From Stieleria varia (GTDB lineage: Bacteria; Planctomycetota; Planctomycetia; Pirellulales; Pirellulaceae): a DNA stretch of 64,000 nt. The position numbers and the translations under genes were made by a program. Of the stretch, positions 54,211 through 63,130 are shown one piece after another. The stretch lies in assembly GCF_038443385.1 (NCBI RefSeq), contig NZ_CP151726.1, positions 1,116,001-1,180,000 of the forward strand, written 5' to 3'. The notes under the pieces were generated by a model. That model was not told the origin of the DNA, did not search any database, and saw only the letters and a list, made by a program, of their open reading frames with translations. How positions within the stretch are numbered: the first letter of the stretch is position 1; each line of letters starts with the position of its first letter.

Positions 54211-56990
54211 AGCAGTTTGGCCAGTGTGGTAGCAAGATCTCTCAGGGCATCCTGACTGGGCAACGTGATCTTCAACTGCGGCCGTCCTTGTTCATCGGTG
54301 TCGATTGCTTTGGACAATTGCTCGGTAAGTCGATCCACCGTTTCGGACTTTGCCGCATTGGCATCGTCCCCACCGATCAAGCTGCCAGCGAGCGTGAGCG
54401 CCGCTGAGACAAGGTCTCCGGTTGCTTTGGAAACACTTTCTCGGCGTTGACTCAATTGCTGAATCTCTGCTTCGACCCGCCGCTGATTGCTTTCGTCCAC
54501 TGGAGCGGCGAGCTTTGGCAACGCCATTTTCTCCAGGCGACGTCGCAGGTCGTCCGTGCTACTGCTCACCGCGACTTCACCGACATCGCTGTCGATGTCC
54601 AGCGATGCATTGGCCAGTTCCTGTTTGGATGCCAGTGTGTCCAGCAGTTCTTCTTCGATCGTTCCCGCAGAGACCATGTTGTAGATGTGCACGGGATTCT
54701 TTTGTCCCATGCGGTGGGCACGGGCGATTCGTTGCTCCAGCACGGCGGGGTTCCACGGCAAGTCGCAATTGATGACGACGTTGGCGGACTGCAGATTCAG
54801 CCCGGTGCTGCCGGCGTTGGTCATCAGGATCACTCGGCACTCGGGATCGTCCTGGAACTTTGCCACGATCGGCGGCCGTTTCTTTTGCGGTACACTGCCG
54901 TCCAGCCGAACGTAATCACATCCGATTTCGTCCAACCGTTTCTCCACGCGGTCCAGCATTCGTTTCCATTCGGAGAATAGAACAATCTTGCGTGACGGAT
55001 CGTCGATCAAGCCTTGCAACAGTTCTCCGAGTCGTTCCAGCTTGCTGCTGTACTCGGGTTCTTGCTGGTTCACCAGGAATGTACTGTCGCAGGACATCCT
55101 CGCCATCGCGAGGGCACGCCGCAAACGCAGCAGGTCCATTTCGGTCAAGTATTTCTTACCCACGATCTGCGCCACGACCTGCATCTGACCGGCGTGGATC
55201 TCCATCTGTTCATCGGTCGGGGTCACGCGGACGATTTCGTCGGTGCGTTCGGGCAACTGCTTGGAGACTTCGCCACGTGTGCGACGCAGCAGGATCGGCT
55301 GCAGCGTCTTGCGCAGTTCGTCCAAGCGGTAGTAGCCGATGGTCTTGCCATTGTCGTCGACCACGCGGTGACGATTAAAGAATTTGAATGCGGAGCCGAG
55401 TCGATGCTCATCGACGAAGCGGGCGACGGTAAACAGTTCGCCGAGATTGTTTTCCAATGGCGTGCCCGACAACACCAAGCGGAACGGGCTTCGCAAAGAC
55501 CGGATCACATTGCTGGTCTTTGACTCCCAGTTCTTGATCCGTTGTCCTTCATCCAGAATGATCAAATCCCAATCGACCGACTCGATCGGCTCCAAGTCAC
55601 GCAGGACTTGCTCATAGTTGCAAACGGTAAAGAACGTGTCGCTGCGGTATTGTTCACAGCGTTCGGCCGCGGTTCCCAAGACGACTTGTACGCTGCGGCC
55701 ACAGAACCGCGCGACCTCGGTCCGCCACTGGCTTTTCAAGGACGCGGGGCAAACGACCAGGACTCGCTTGATATCCGCCATGCGTGAGAGCAATTCGGCG
55801 ACCCCGATGCCTTGGATCGTCTTTCCCAGCCCCATGTCATCGGCCAAGATGGCTCGACCGGCGGAGGCGGCAAACGCGATGCCGTCCATTTGATACGGCA
55901 GCAGTTCGGCGCTGAGCAACTCGGTCCGCAGCGGATGGCCGTGCGGGTTTTGGCGAATCTCAGCACACTGGCGCGTCAATTCATTCTGTAGCAGTTGGCG
56001 TTGGATGAAATCTTCCGCATCGGGATAGATGGTCACCTCTCTGCCATTGGACTCCAATGCTTCGATGCGGTGCATCACGTCGACTGCGTCAGTGGATGAT
56101 ACATCCACCAAGTCGCCAACGATTTCTTCGATCGCGGGGTTGCGACGAGTGGGAACGTTGAAACGGAGGCCAAAATCGTCGCCGTATTGCAAACGCAACG
56201 AAACGTGTTTTCGTTTGTACGGTGTCGATATCGCGGCAACACTGAATCGTTTGGACGCCTTGCCCAGTGCGTGCAGGATGTGCTTGCACGTGCCCAGCCC
56301 GTTGGTGCGGAAATCGGGGCAGGAACAGTAGGACTGATGCGGCTCGGTTCCCCGCAACGCCACGCGGTAGGATTTGCCCGTGTTGTGACTGGTCAACACA
56401 TAGTCTGCCCACGGGGTGCTGGCATCGCTGCTGCGAACTGTCATCGGTTCTTCGGCCGCCCGCTTTTCTCGCTCCGCCAACGCGCGTGCATGCAGTTCAT
56501 CCTCGGTCAAATTTTCCAAGGGCACGGACTCATCCGGCGGAACGGCAAGCCCCAGGACGCTCTTGGCATCGAGCAAATAAGACAGCGCGGCGCCGAGGTG
56601 ATGGCAGGGGGCATCACAGTGGTCGCAATTGTGCTGGATCTGTTTCGCACGGGCAGATTGCAAAGTCAGCGTGACGATCGCGGTCCCTACACGCGGCGGA
56701 GCGTCATCGGCGTCCAAATCACGTTTGTCCGAATCACGGACTTTGACTCGCAGCAAGTCGCCGCCGAGGAAAACATCTTGGCCGGGATCGATTTCCGTGA
56801 ATCGATCGCCCAGACGCATCAGCTTGGCGCCCTCGTCACCCAGTTTTTGGCACGCCTGGTGGTAGGTCAGCGAGCCCAGTCGCTGGTGGAAGACGTTGAC
56901 CTTCTTTTTTCGAGGGTCGGGTTTGCTGGTCGTTTTCTTGCCGTTGCCCTTCTGACGCGTCGTTTGAGTCTTTGTGGAGGCCATCGCCAT
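54204..56990 (-). CDS. SNF2-family helicase with SWIM zinc finger, second
   Basis: A 928-residue protein. Start at 56990 (MAMASTKT) or two codons later at 56984, both behind an AAGGA site. The N-terminus is Lys-rich (KGNGKKTTSKPDPRKKK). A SWIM finger lies at about residues 220-240 (SYCSCPDFRTNGLGTCKHIL). The ATPase has DDMGLGKTIQGIG (about 382), LDEGQRIKNWESK (about 480, DEGQ instead of DEAH) and SGTPLENNLGELF. The second lobe has TNAGSTGLNLQ and DLPWNPAVLEQRIARAHRMGQKNPV. A translocase acting on nucleoprotein is expected. It differs from the helicase at 10765 in size and accessory regions, so the two are not recent duplicates. Confidence 0.95.
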   Translation of the reverse strand: MAMASTKTQTTRQKGNGKKTTSKPDPRKKKVNVFHQRLGSLTYHQACQKLGDEGAKLMRLGDRFTEIDPGQDVFLGGDLLRVKVRDSDKRDLDADDAPPRVGTAIVTLTLQSARAKQIQHNCDHCDAPCHHLGAALSYLLDAKSVLGLAVPPDESVPLENLTEDELHARALAEREKRAAEEPMTVRSSDASTPWADYVLTSHNTGKSYRVALRGTEPHQSYCSCPDFRTNGLGTCKHILHALGKASKRFSVAAISTPYKRKHVSLRLQYGDDFGLRFNVPTRRNPAIEEIVGDLVDVSSTDAVDVMHRIEALESNGREVTIYPDAEDFIQRQLLQNELTRQCAEIRQNPHGHPLRTELLSAELLPYQMDGIAFAASAGRAILADDMGLGKTIQGIGVAELLSRMADIKRVLVVCPASLKSQWRTEVARFCGRSVQVVLGTAAERCEQYRSDTFFTVCNYEQVLRDLEPIESVDWDLIILDEGQRIKNWESKTSNVIRSLRSPFRLVLSGTPLENNLGELFTVARFVDEHRLGSAFKFFNRHRVVDDNGKTIGYYRLDELRKTLQPILLRRTRGEVSKQLPERTDEIVRVTPTDEQMEIHAGQMQVVAQIVGKKYLTEMDLLRLRRALAMARMSCDSTFLVNQQEPEYSSKLERLGELLQGLIDDPSRKIVLFSEWKRMLDRVEKRLDEIGCDYVRLDGSVPQKKRPPIVAKFQDDPECRVILMTNAGSTGLNLQSANVVINCDLPWNPAVLEQRIARAHRMGQKNPVHIYNMVSAGTIEEELLDTLASKQELANASLDIDSDVGEVAVSSSTDDLRRRLEKMALPKLAAPVDESNQRRVEAEIQQLSQRRESVSKATGDLVSAALTLAGSLIGGDDANAAKSETVDRLTEQLSKAIDTDEQGRPQLKITLPSQDALRDLATTLAKLLG

Positions 56991-57137
56991 TGATTCCTTG
57001 CTATTGCCCAAGATTGTCCCGTACCGCACTGTCCCATGCCATGGCAAATATTGGAGCGATTCACGGCTGATCGATCAAGCGACATCGGGGGTTCCAACCG
57101 CTGATGCAAATCAGATTCTTTGATTAAACTGCCGCCC

Positions 57138-57374
57138 ATGAACAAACGACTTACGAAAATCAGCAAGTATTTGAGCTTCGTCCTGAAGCACCATCCCGAT
57201 GCCATCGGCCTGAAACCGGATCCATGGGGCTGGATCAATATCGAAGAATTGGTTGCCAACGCAGATGCCAACGGAAAATCGATCACGGCCCAGCAAGTCA
57301 AAGACGTCGTCGCGCAGAGCGAAGTCCAGCGTTTTTTGCTGAGCGACGACGGCCTTTCGATTCGTGCCTGCTAG
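57138..57374 (+). CDS. Truncated KptA-like protein, N-terminal domain only
   Basis: 78 residues, from the ATG at 57138. The whole sequence matches the N-terminal winged-helix half of RNA 2'-phosphotransferase (Tpt1/KptA): KISKYLSFVLKHHPDAIGL, GWINIEELV and QRFLLSDDGLSIRA. Full proteins (about 180 residues) continue with an IRAxQGHS motif and an ADP-ribosyl-transfer domain; here a Cys and TAG follow IRA directly. No frame downstream restores the missing half. Either a remnant of a decayed gene or a stand-alone RNA-binding domain; without the NAD-binding half it cannot be catalytic. Confidence 0.75.
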   Translation: MNKRLTKISKYLSFVLKHHPDAIGLKPDPWGWINIEELVANADANGKSITAQQVKDVVAQSEVQRFLLSDDGLSIRAC

Positions 57375-57392
57375 TAACCGAGAGTTTTCACC

Positions 57393-58010
57393 GTGCCGCT
57401 GTCGCCCATTCCCATTCCTGATTCCATCACGCAGTTGCCCATCCCTGGGCAGACTGAGCAGTTGATCGACACCGCTTATGAGCGGATCGAAGCGTTCATG
57501 CTGTCCGATCAAGAGGTCATCGAGAACTTTGTGAATTGTGATTTTCATTTGATCGCTCAGTCGATCGAGTGGATCTTTGAAAACCATTTGTTGGCAGGCA
57601 ACCGCTTCTGCGAATGGGGATGCGGATTCGGCGTGGCCGCCATGCTGGCCGCGGCTCGTGGCATGGAGTCGGTGGGCATCGAGATCGAATCGGTCTTGGT
57701 GGAGCAGTGCGAGGACTTGGCCGAGCTGGTCGACAATGCCGCGGAGTTCTATTGCGGCAGTTTTGTGCCACGCGATGTTCCCGGCTTGACCGATCTGGCC
57801 GCCGAAATGAAGCACGTCGATGTTCAGGAAGGCGACATTTATGATGAGATCGGCTTGTCGATCAACGACTTCGATCTCTTCTTTGCGTTCCCCTGGCCGG
57901 GCGAACACGAATTCTTTGAAGCCATCTTTGAAGCTTGCGCGGCCGACGGTGCATTGCTGCTGACCTATCGAGGCCGCGAGGGGACTCATTTACTGCGGAA
58001 AGTGGGCTGA
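57393..58010 (+). CDS. SAM-dependent methyltransferase-like protein
   Basis: A 205-residue protein with a GTG start at 57393, 18 nt after the KptA fragment. A class I methyltransferase motif I is clear: FCEWGCGFGVAAMLAAARGMESVGIEIE (about residues 70-97). Post-I acid (IEIE) and a motif IV-like FDLFFAFPWPGEHEFFEAIF (about 155-174) follow. It is short, ending soon after motif V. Substrate unknown. The 172-bp repeat element begins 2 nt after the stop codon. Confidence 0.83.
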   Translation: MPLSPIPIPDSITQLPIPGQTEQLIDTAYERIEAFMLSDQEVIENFVNCDFHLIAQSIEWIFENHLLAGNRFCEWGCGFGVAAMLAAARGMESVGIEIESVLVEQCEDLAELVDNAAEFYCGSFVPRDVPGLTDLAAEMKHVDVQEGDIYDEIGLSINDFDLFFAFPWPGEHEFFEAIFEACAADGALLLTYRGREGTHLLRKVG

Positions 58011-58012
58011 CG

Positions 58013-58184
58013 CGGATTATCCATTAGCCGAAACGCGATAGCGTCCGGTTCCCGATTACAGGCGTGAGAACCGGACGCTATCGCGTGGCGGCTGATATGT
58101 GCAGACTGATTCCGTACCAATCCGCGTAAGCCGTTTCGTGCAAACGTATTGCGAAGACTGTAGTGAGTCGCGTGAATCATCCGG
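58013..58184. mobile_element. 172-bp MITE-like element, second copy
   Basis: Exactly the length of the element at 35747-35918 and similar along its whole extent, with the same internal hairpin GCGATAGCGTCCGGTTC and its inverse, and the shared GGCGGCTGATATG. Its terminal repeats are imperfect (CGGATTATCCA and TGAATCATCCG), and no target duplication is evident, so it is probably older. Confidence 0.8.
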
Positions 58185-58457
58185 GCCTAGCGGATCGCTT
58201 TTCAGAGAAGTTCGCCGACGTTCAATACCGTCATTGCGAAAATGAGACCTCTGGACGGTCTGCTAAAGTGAACGTGTCTGGCTTGGATCACGCCAAATGA
58301 AAGCCGAGCGGCCTGATCGCTTGACCTGCGGTCGACAAAGCGAGTGCCGCGATCAAACTTAGGCGTGTTGCTCAATGAAATTGGCGATCGCAGGAATTGG
58401 CGCTGACAGTAAATCTTTCTTCCCTCAACCTCGGAGTCCGACGTGTATCCTGTGGAA

Positions 58458-59837
58458 ATGGTGTCTAGGTTTCGCTGTTTGGTTGCCATCGGTTTGGTTT
58501 CCGCCTGCGTTATTGTGTCGGCAGACGATTGGCCTCAGTTTCGAGGAACAAACGCCGATGGAATCGCTGGTTCGACATTGCCCACGCAGTGGGCTGCTGA
58601 TGAGGGCGAAACTCAGAACATCAAATGGCAGGTGCCGATCCAGGGCGAAGGCTGGTCGTCGCCCATCATTTCGAACGGCCAGATCTTTCTCACGGCAGCC
58701 GTCCCTGTCGACGAGGACAAAGCAGATGCTGCGAAGCCGACTGAATACAGTGGGGGTGGCGGATCGCGGCGAGATGACTTGACGTCAACTACCTTTCACT
58801 ACGACGTGATCTGCTTGGATGCGGCCACCGGCAAAGAAAACTGGCGTCGTACGGCCAAACAAGGTCGACCGCCCATGCCCCGCCACAGCTCCAACACGTA
58901 CGCAACCGAAACCCCCGTCACCGATGGCAAGTCGATCTTTGCTTACTTCGGGATGAACGGAGTCTATTGTTACGATCTCGCCGGCGAGCTGCGTTGGCAA
59001 AAGGACTTGGGTTCGTTCGAGATGCGGGCCGGCTGGGGAACGTCCAGTTCGCCTGTTTTGTTCGACGGCAAACTTTACATTCAAGTCGACAACGAAGAAC
59101 AGTCGTTTGTTATCGCGTTGGACGCGGATTCCGGAGAAGAAGTCTGGCGAGTCAATCGAGAAGAAAAATCTCAATACAGCTCTCCGATCATCTGGACCAA
59201 CAGCAAACGAAGCGAACTGATCGTCGGTGGAGTGGTCTACCGATCCTACGATCCGATGACCGGCGACTTGCTGTGGCAGCTCGACATGGAGAAAGGCCGC
59301 AGCTCGGCGACACCGATCGCCGTCGGTAATCGTCTGTTCGTCGGCACCGAATTGCGTAACCGTGGTGGCGATGACGACGGCGGCGGATTCTTGTTCGCCA
59401 TCAAGCCGGGCGGATCCGGCGATATCACTCCGCCCAACGACGCGACCGACAGCGAATTTATCGCCTGGAAAACGGACTCCAGCGACATTCAAATGGCATC
59501 GCCCACTTTCTGTGACGGACATCTCTATTTCTTGGAGCGACGCGCAGCCAGCGTCACCTGCGTGAACGCGGAAACGGGCGACATTGCTTACAAACAGCGA
59601 ATTCGCGGAGCCCGGGCGTTCTGGGCGTCGCCTTGGTCGGATGGCAAAAACGTCTATTGCTTGGACACAGGCGGAACGACCTACGTCATCGCAGGTGGTG
59701 CCGCGTTTCGACTCGTCAGCGAAAACGTGATCGATGAACAAGCGTGGTCGACTCCGGGCATCGCCGACGGTGCGATCTACCTGAGAACCCTCAGCCATCT
59801 CTACAGCATCGCTGAACCATCTAAATCAAGCGAGTGA
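58458..59837 (+). CDS. PQQ-binding-like beta-propeller secreted protein
   Basis: A 459-residue protein from the ATG at 58458; a GTG at 58443 is an alternative. A signal peptide (residues 1-22, LVAIGLVSACVIVSA) precedes the DDWPQFRGTNADG opening typical of planctomycete PQQ-propeller proteins. Repeated blades show LDAATGKENWRR, LDADSGEEVWRVNREE and MTGDLLWQLD, each with the Trp-containing outer strand. These proteins form beta-propellers, but most are not PQQ enzymes; a periplasmic scaffold or sugar-related role is possible. Function unproven. Confidence 0.9.
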   Translation: MVSRFRCLVAIGLVSACVIVSADDWPQFRGTNADGIAGSTLPTQWAADEGETQNIKWQVPIQGEGWSSPIISNGQIFLTAAVPVDEDKADAAKPTEYSGGGGSRRDDLTSTTFHYDVICLDAATGKENWRRTAKQGRPPMPRHSSNTYATETPVTDGKSIFAYFGMNGVYCYDLAGELRWQKDLGSFEMRAGWGTSSSPVLFDGKLYIQVDNEEQSFVIALDADSGEEVWRVNREEKSQYSSPIIWTNSKRSELIVGGVVYRSYDPMTGDLLWQLDMEKGRSSATPIAVGNRLFVGTELRNRGGDDDGGGFLFAIKPGGSGDITPPNDATDSEFIAWKTDSSDIQMASPTFCDGHLYFLERRAASVTCVNAETGDIAYKQRIRGARAFWASPWSDGKNVYCLDTGGTTYVIAGGAAFRLVSENVIDEQAWSTPGIADGAIYLRTLSHLYSIAEPSKSSE

Positions 59838-59927
59838 GGCGTTGACCGTTTCCTTTTCAATCGTGGGCGGTTACAAAGACAACTTGTCGGACAGCACGTA
59901 ATCACTCCTCGATTCAAGAATCACACC

Positions 59928-60314
59928 ATGGCCAAAAAGAAATCCAAAGTCGCAAAGAAGGTTGCCGCCAAAAAGGTTGTTGCCAAGAAGGACGCCGCAA
60001 AACCATCGCCCGTCGAACCTGATGCTGTCGTAGACGCTGCGGAATCCAGACCTGCGGCATCCAAACCTGCGGAGAAGAAGAAAGCCGTCAAGAAGGCTGC
60101 CAAGAAGAAGTCGACGAAAAAACAGCCGATGACGCTGGGCGACATTTACGACCAAGTGTCACGGAAAGCGGATACCCAGGGCGTGAAGATCAATGTTGCC
60201 GAAACCAAACGCGTGATGGCATGTTTCTTTGACGTGCTGGAAGACTACAAGCCCGTTGACGCATTCGATTTCATCGCCAAAGGCCTCAAGCGCGCCGGCA
60301 CCCGCCGTCGCTAA
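59928..60314 (+). CDS. Lysine-rich HU-like DNA-binding protein
   Basis: A 128-residue basic protein. Residues 1-65 are a Lys/Ala/Pro tail (KKKSKVAKKVAAKKVVAKK, later KKKAVKKAAKKKSTKK) resembling histone H1 or the tails of some HU proteins. The C-terminal 60 residues (MTLGDIYDQVSRKADTQGVKI ... ETKRVMACFFDVLEDYKPVDAFDFIAKGLKRAG) recall the helical part of the HU/IHF fold but lack its DNA-embracing arms. It is likely a nucleoid-associated protein. The REP array starts 1 nt after the stop codon. Confidence 0.7.
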   Translation: MAKKKSKVAKKVAAKKVVAKKDAAKPSPVEPDAVVDAAESRPAASKPAEKKKAVKKAAKKKSTKKQPMTLGDIYDQVSRKADTQGVKINVAETKRVMACFFDVLEDYKPVDAFDFIAKGLKRAGTRRR

Positions 60315-60315
60315 A

Positions 60316-60441
60316 GTACGTCAGCCTTTCCAGGCTGACATGCACCCGTACGTCAGCCTTTCCAGGCTGACATGCACCCGTACGTCAGCTCTTTTTCAGG
60401 CTGACCATCCCACCGTAGGTCAGCCTTTCCAGGCTGACCTG
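60316..60441. repeat. Four-copy palindromic REP array
   Basis: GTACGTCAGCCTTTCCAGGC-TGACATGCACCC units at 60316 and 60349, then a variant near 60379 (GTACGTCAGCTCTTTTTCAGG) and another near 60414 (GTAGGTCAGCC). These are the same units as at 52691. The array fills the space between the HU-like gene and lepA. Confidence 0.9.
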
Positions 60442-60478
60442 CGAATCTGCTCGGTCCCAATGGGACGAAACGTACCCT

Positions 60479-62275
60479 ATGAAACGCATCCGCAATTTTT
60501 GCATCATCGCTCACATCGATCATGGCAAGTCGACCTTGGCGGATCGACTGATCCAGGCCTGTGGTGGCGTGACCCAGCGTGACTTTCATGATCAGATGCT
60601 TGATTCGATGGATATTGAGCGTGAGCGTGGAATCACCATCAAGAGCAACACGGTTACGTTGAACTATCGTGCGGCCGATGGCAACGACTATCAGCTCAAC
60701 TTGATCGACACGCCCGGCCACGTGGACTTTTCTCATGAGGTCCGCCGGTCACTGATGGCGTGCGATGGTGCGTTGATCGTGGTCGACGCGTCACAGGGCG
60801 TGGAAGCTCAAACGGTCGCCAATCTGTATTTGGCGTTGGAATACGACCTGCAGTTGCTGCCCGTGATCAACAAGATCGACCTGCCGGCGGCTGACGTGGA
60901 TCGTGCCCGTGAAGCGATCGATGCCGAGCTGGGCCTGGACCCTTTTGCCGCCATCCCCGTGTCGGCAAAAACCGGGGTCGGGATCGAGGACGTTCTCGAA
61001 GGAATCGTGAACCACCTGCCGCCACCCAAGGGTGATCCTCAGGCTCCTCTGAAAGGCCTCGTGTTCGACGCTCATTTTGACAAGTACCGCGGCGTGATCC
61101 TGCAATGCCGTGTGATGGAAGGAACGCTCAAGAATCGTGACACGATCCTTTTCATGCACGGAGGACACGACTACAAAGTCGACGAGTTGGGTTACAACCA
61201 ACTGAAGCTCAATCCGCAAGCTCAGCTCCGGGCTGGCGAAGTCGGCTACATCGTGGCGGGTGTCAAGAGTGTGCAAGACATCGAGATTGGGGACACGATC
61301 ACGTTGGCCGACCGCCCGGCGTCGGAGCCCATTCCAGGCTATCAACCAGCCAAACAAGTCGTGTTCTCGTCGGTCTACCCGATGAGCACCGATGAGTACC
61401 CCGAGCTGACCAAGGCCCTTGAAAAACTGGCGATCAACGACGCCGCTCTGACTTATGAAAAGGATAGTTCGGCGGCGTTGGGTTTTGGGTTTCGCTGCGG
61501 GTTCCTCGGCCTGTTGCACTTGGACGTGATCCAAGAGCGGTTGCAGCGTGAGTTTGACCTCGGTTTGGTAATCTCCGCGCCGTCGGTCAAGTACAAACTG
61601 ACGCTCAAGGATGGATCGACAATCGACGTCGACAACCCCAGCTACTGGCCCGATCCGACGAACATCGATTCGGCAATGGAGCCCTATATCAAAGCGTCCA
61701 TCTTGACGCCGGAGGAATACGTCGGGCCGGTCATGGAGTTGTGTCGCGAGCATCGCTCGGAAAGCCAAACCATGAACTATCTATCGGCAGGACGAGTGGA
61801 AGTGAGCAGCGAAATGCCGCTGGGCGAAGTCCTGTTTGATTTCTACGGCAAACTCAAGATGATCACGCGTGGCTATGGATCCTTTGACTACGAACCGATT
61901 GAGTACCGGCCAACCGATGTGGTGAAGGTCGATATCTTGGTGAACAAGGAGCCGATCGACGCACTTTCCTACCTCGTGCACCGCGACAAAGCGAGAACGC
62001 GTGCGTTGCACTATTGCGAACAATTGGCCGAAGAAATCCCGCGTCACCAATTCAAGATTCCTATTCAAGGTGCGATCGGCGGGACGATCATCGCACGAGC
62101 AACGATTCAGCCCTACCGCAAGGACGTCACCGCGAAGCTGTACGGGGGCGACGTCACTCGGAAGAAAAAACTGTTGGAGAAACAAAAGAAGGGCAAAGCA
62201 AAGATGAAGCAATTCGGCAGCGTCAACATCCCCCAAAAAGCCTTCGTTTCCGTCCTCCGCGCCGACAAAACCTAA
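60479..62275 (+). CDS. lepA: Translation elongation factor 4
   Basis: A 598-residue GTPase that back-translocates or rescues stalled ribosomes. G motifs are AHIDHGKST (P-loop), RERGITI (switch I), DTPGHVDF (G3) and NKIDLPAAD (G4). EF-G-like domains follow, plus the LepA-specific C-terminus (SVNIPQKAFVSVLRADK). Length is exactly as expected (about 600). The last codons form the left copy of a 42-bp direct repeat that flanks the PIN-toxin module downstream. Confidence 0.98.
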   Translation: MKRIRNFCIIAHIDHGKSTLADRLIQACGGVTQRDFHDQMLDSMDIERERGITIKSNTVTLNYRAADGNDYQLNLIDTPGHVDFSHEVRRSLMACDGALIVVDASQGVEAQTVANLYLALEYDLQLLPVINKIDLPAADVDRAREAIDAELGLDPFAAIPVSAKTGVGIEDVLEGIVNHLPPPKGDPQAPLKGLVFDAHFDKYRGVILQCRVMEGTLKNRDTILFMHGGHDYKVDELGYNQLKLNPQAQLRAGEVGYIVAGVKSVQDIEIGDTITLADRPASEPIPGYQPAKQVVFSSVYPMSTDEYPELTKALEKLAINDAALTYEKDSSAALGFGFRCGFLGLLHLDVIQERLQREFDLGLVISAPSVKYKLTLKDGSTIDVDNPSYWPDPTNIDSAMEPYIKASILTPEEYVGPVMELCREHRSESQTMNYLSAGRVEVSSEMPLGEVLFDFYGKLKMITRGYGSFDYEPIEYRPTDVVKVDILVNKEPIDALSYLVHRDKARTRALHYCEQLAEEIPRHQFKIPIQGAIGGTIIARATIQPYRKDVTAKLYGGDVTRKKKLLEKQKKGKAKMKQFGSVNIPQKAFVSVLRADKT

Positions 62276-62301
62276 ACGCTACTCTGGAAATTTGACATGG
62301 A
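62260..62301 (+). repeat. Direct repeat of the lepA 3' end, left copy
   Basis: 42 bp beginning CGCCGACAAAACCTAAACGC (within and just past the lepA stop codon) and ending ATTTGACATGGA. The right copy at 63089-63130 matches at 40 of 42 positions. Confidence 0.92.
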
Positions 62302-62429
62302 ACCCAAACTGAGGATTCGTCTGACCGGGTGCGCCGACCTTGTTAGAATGGTCCAAGTCAAAGCTCTTTTTCAATCGGCTTGATCGAGAAAATTGAGCAT
62401 TACGAACCCAAACAGAAAGAGGGCTTCCG

Positions 62430-62645
62430 ATGATCAGGCAAGACCCGATTCCACTCGAAGACCGAGTGAGTCAGCTAGAGCAAGAGGTCAGACGTTTGAA
62501 GTCTCGATTGCCGGATTGCAACGATGAAATGGGATGGTTGGCATCTTTTGACGGAGTTCTAGAAGACGATGCACTGACAGCCGAAGCAGAGCGTCTCGGT
62601 AGGGAGTGGCGAAAATCCCAGCAAGACGGGGCTAATGAACCGTAA
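62430..62645 (+). CDS. Putative antitoxin of PIN-toxin pair
   Basis: 71 residues, from the ATG at 62430 with AAAGAGGG upstream. A short coiled coil at about residues 10-30 (RVSQLEQEVRRLKSRL) and an acidic C-terminal half are seen, with no obvious DNA-binding domain. Its TAA overlaps the ATG of the next gene by one nucleotide, the classic antitoxin-toxin coupling. The antitoxin role is inferred from position. Confidence 0.72.
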   Translation: MIRQDPIPLEDRVSQLEQEVRRLKSRLPDCNDEMGWLASFDGVLEDDALTAEAERLGREWRKSQQDGANEP

Positions 62646-63076
62646 TGTTTATCCTAGACACGGATCATTTGTCGATCATCGAACGACGGACCGGTGATGA
62701 ATACGAGCGGATTATCTCGAAGGTCAAGGAGCACGGGGCAGGCAATGTTTTTGTTACCGTCGCCAGCATGCACGAGCAATTCTTGGGATGGCATAACGCG
62801 ATTGCGAAGTGCAAGGACGAGGTAGCACGAGTGCAGCCGTACCGCCGACTTGCGGCATTGTCTGCAACGTACCGCCAAAGCCAGATGCTTAGTTGTACGG
62901 ATGCTGCTGCTCGAGAATTCCAAAGACTGCGAGGTGAGAAAATCCGCATCGACACGATGGACTTGCGGATTGCTTCGATCGCATTGGTAAATCAAAAGAC
63001 GATTGTCACACGCAATCGTATCGACTACGAAAGAGTCCCGGGATTGCAAGTTGAAGATTGGACGAGTCAGCCATAG
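62645..63076 (+). CDS. PIN-domain (VapC-like) toxin
   Basis: 143 residues. The PIN nuclease acids are visible: Asp5/Asp7 in FILDTDHLS, Glu in ASMHEQFL (about 44), Asp in DTMDLRIASIA (about 104), and a terminal TRNRIDYERVPGL. Such proteins cleave RNA, often initiator tRNA or rRNA, and are neutralised by the preceding antitoxin. The module sits between two copies of the lepA 3' end, suggesting acquisition. Confidence 0.88.
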   Translation: MFILDTDHLSIIERRTGDEYERIISKVKEHGAGNVFVTVASMHEQFLGWHNAIAKCKDEVARVQPYRRLAALSATYRQSQMLSCTDAAAREFQRLRGEKIRIDTMDLRIASIALVNQKTIVTRNRIDYERVPGLQVEDWTSQP

Positions 63077-63088
63077 AGATAAGATTGT

Positions 63089-63130
63089 CGCCGACAGAAC
63101 CTAAACGCTCCTCTGGAAATTTGACATGGA
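63089..63130 (+). repeat. Direct repeat of the lepA 3' end, right copy
   Basis: Matches 62260-62301 at 40 of 42 positions, differing by one A/G and one A/C change. It follows the toxin stop codon by 12 nt. Confidence 0.92.
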
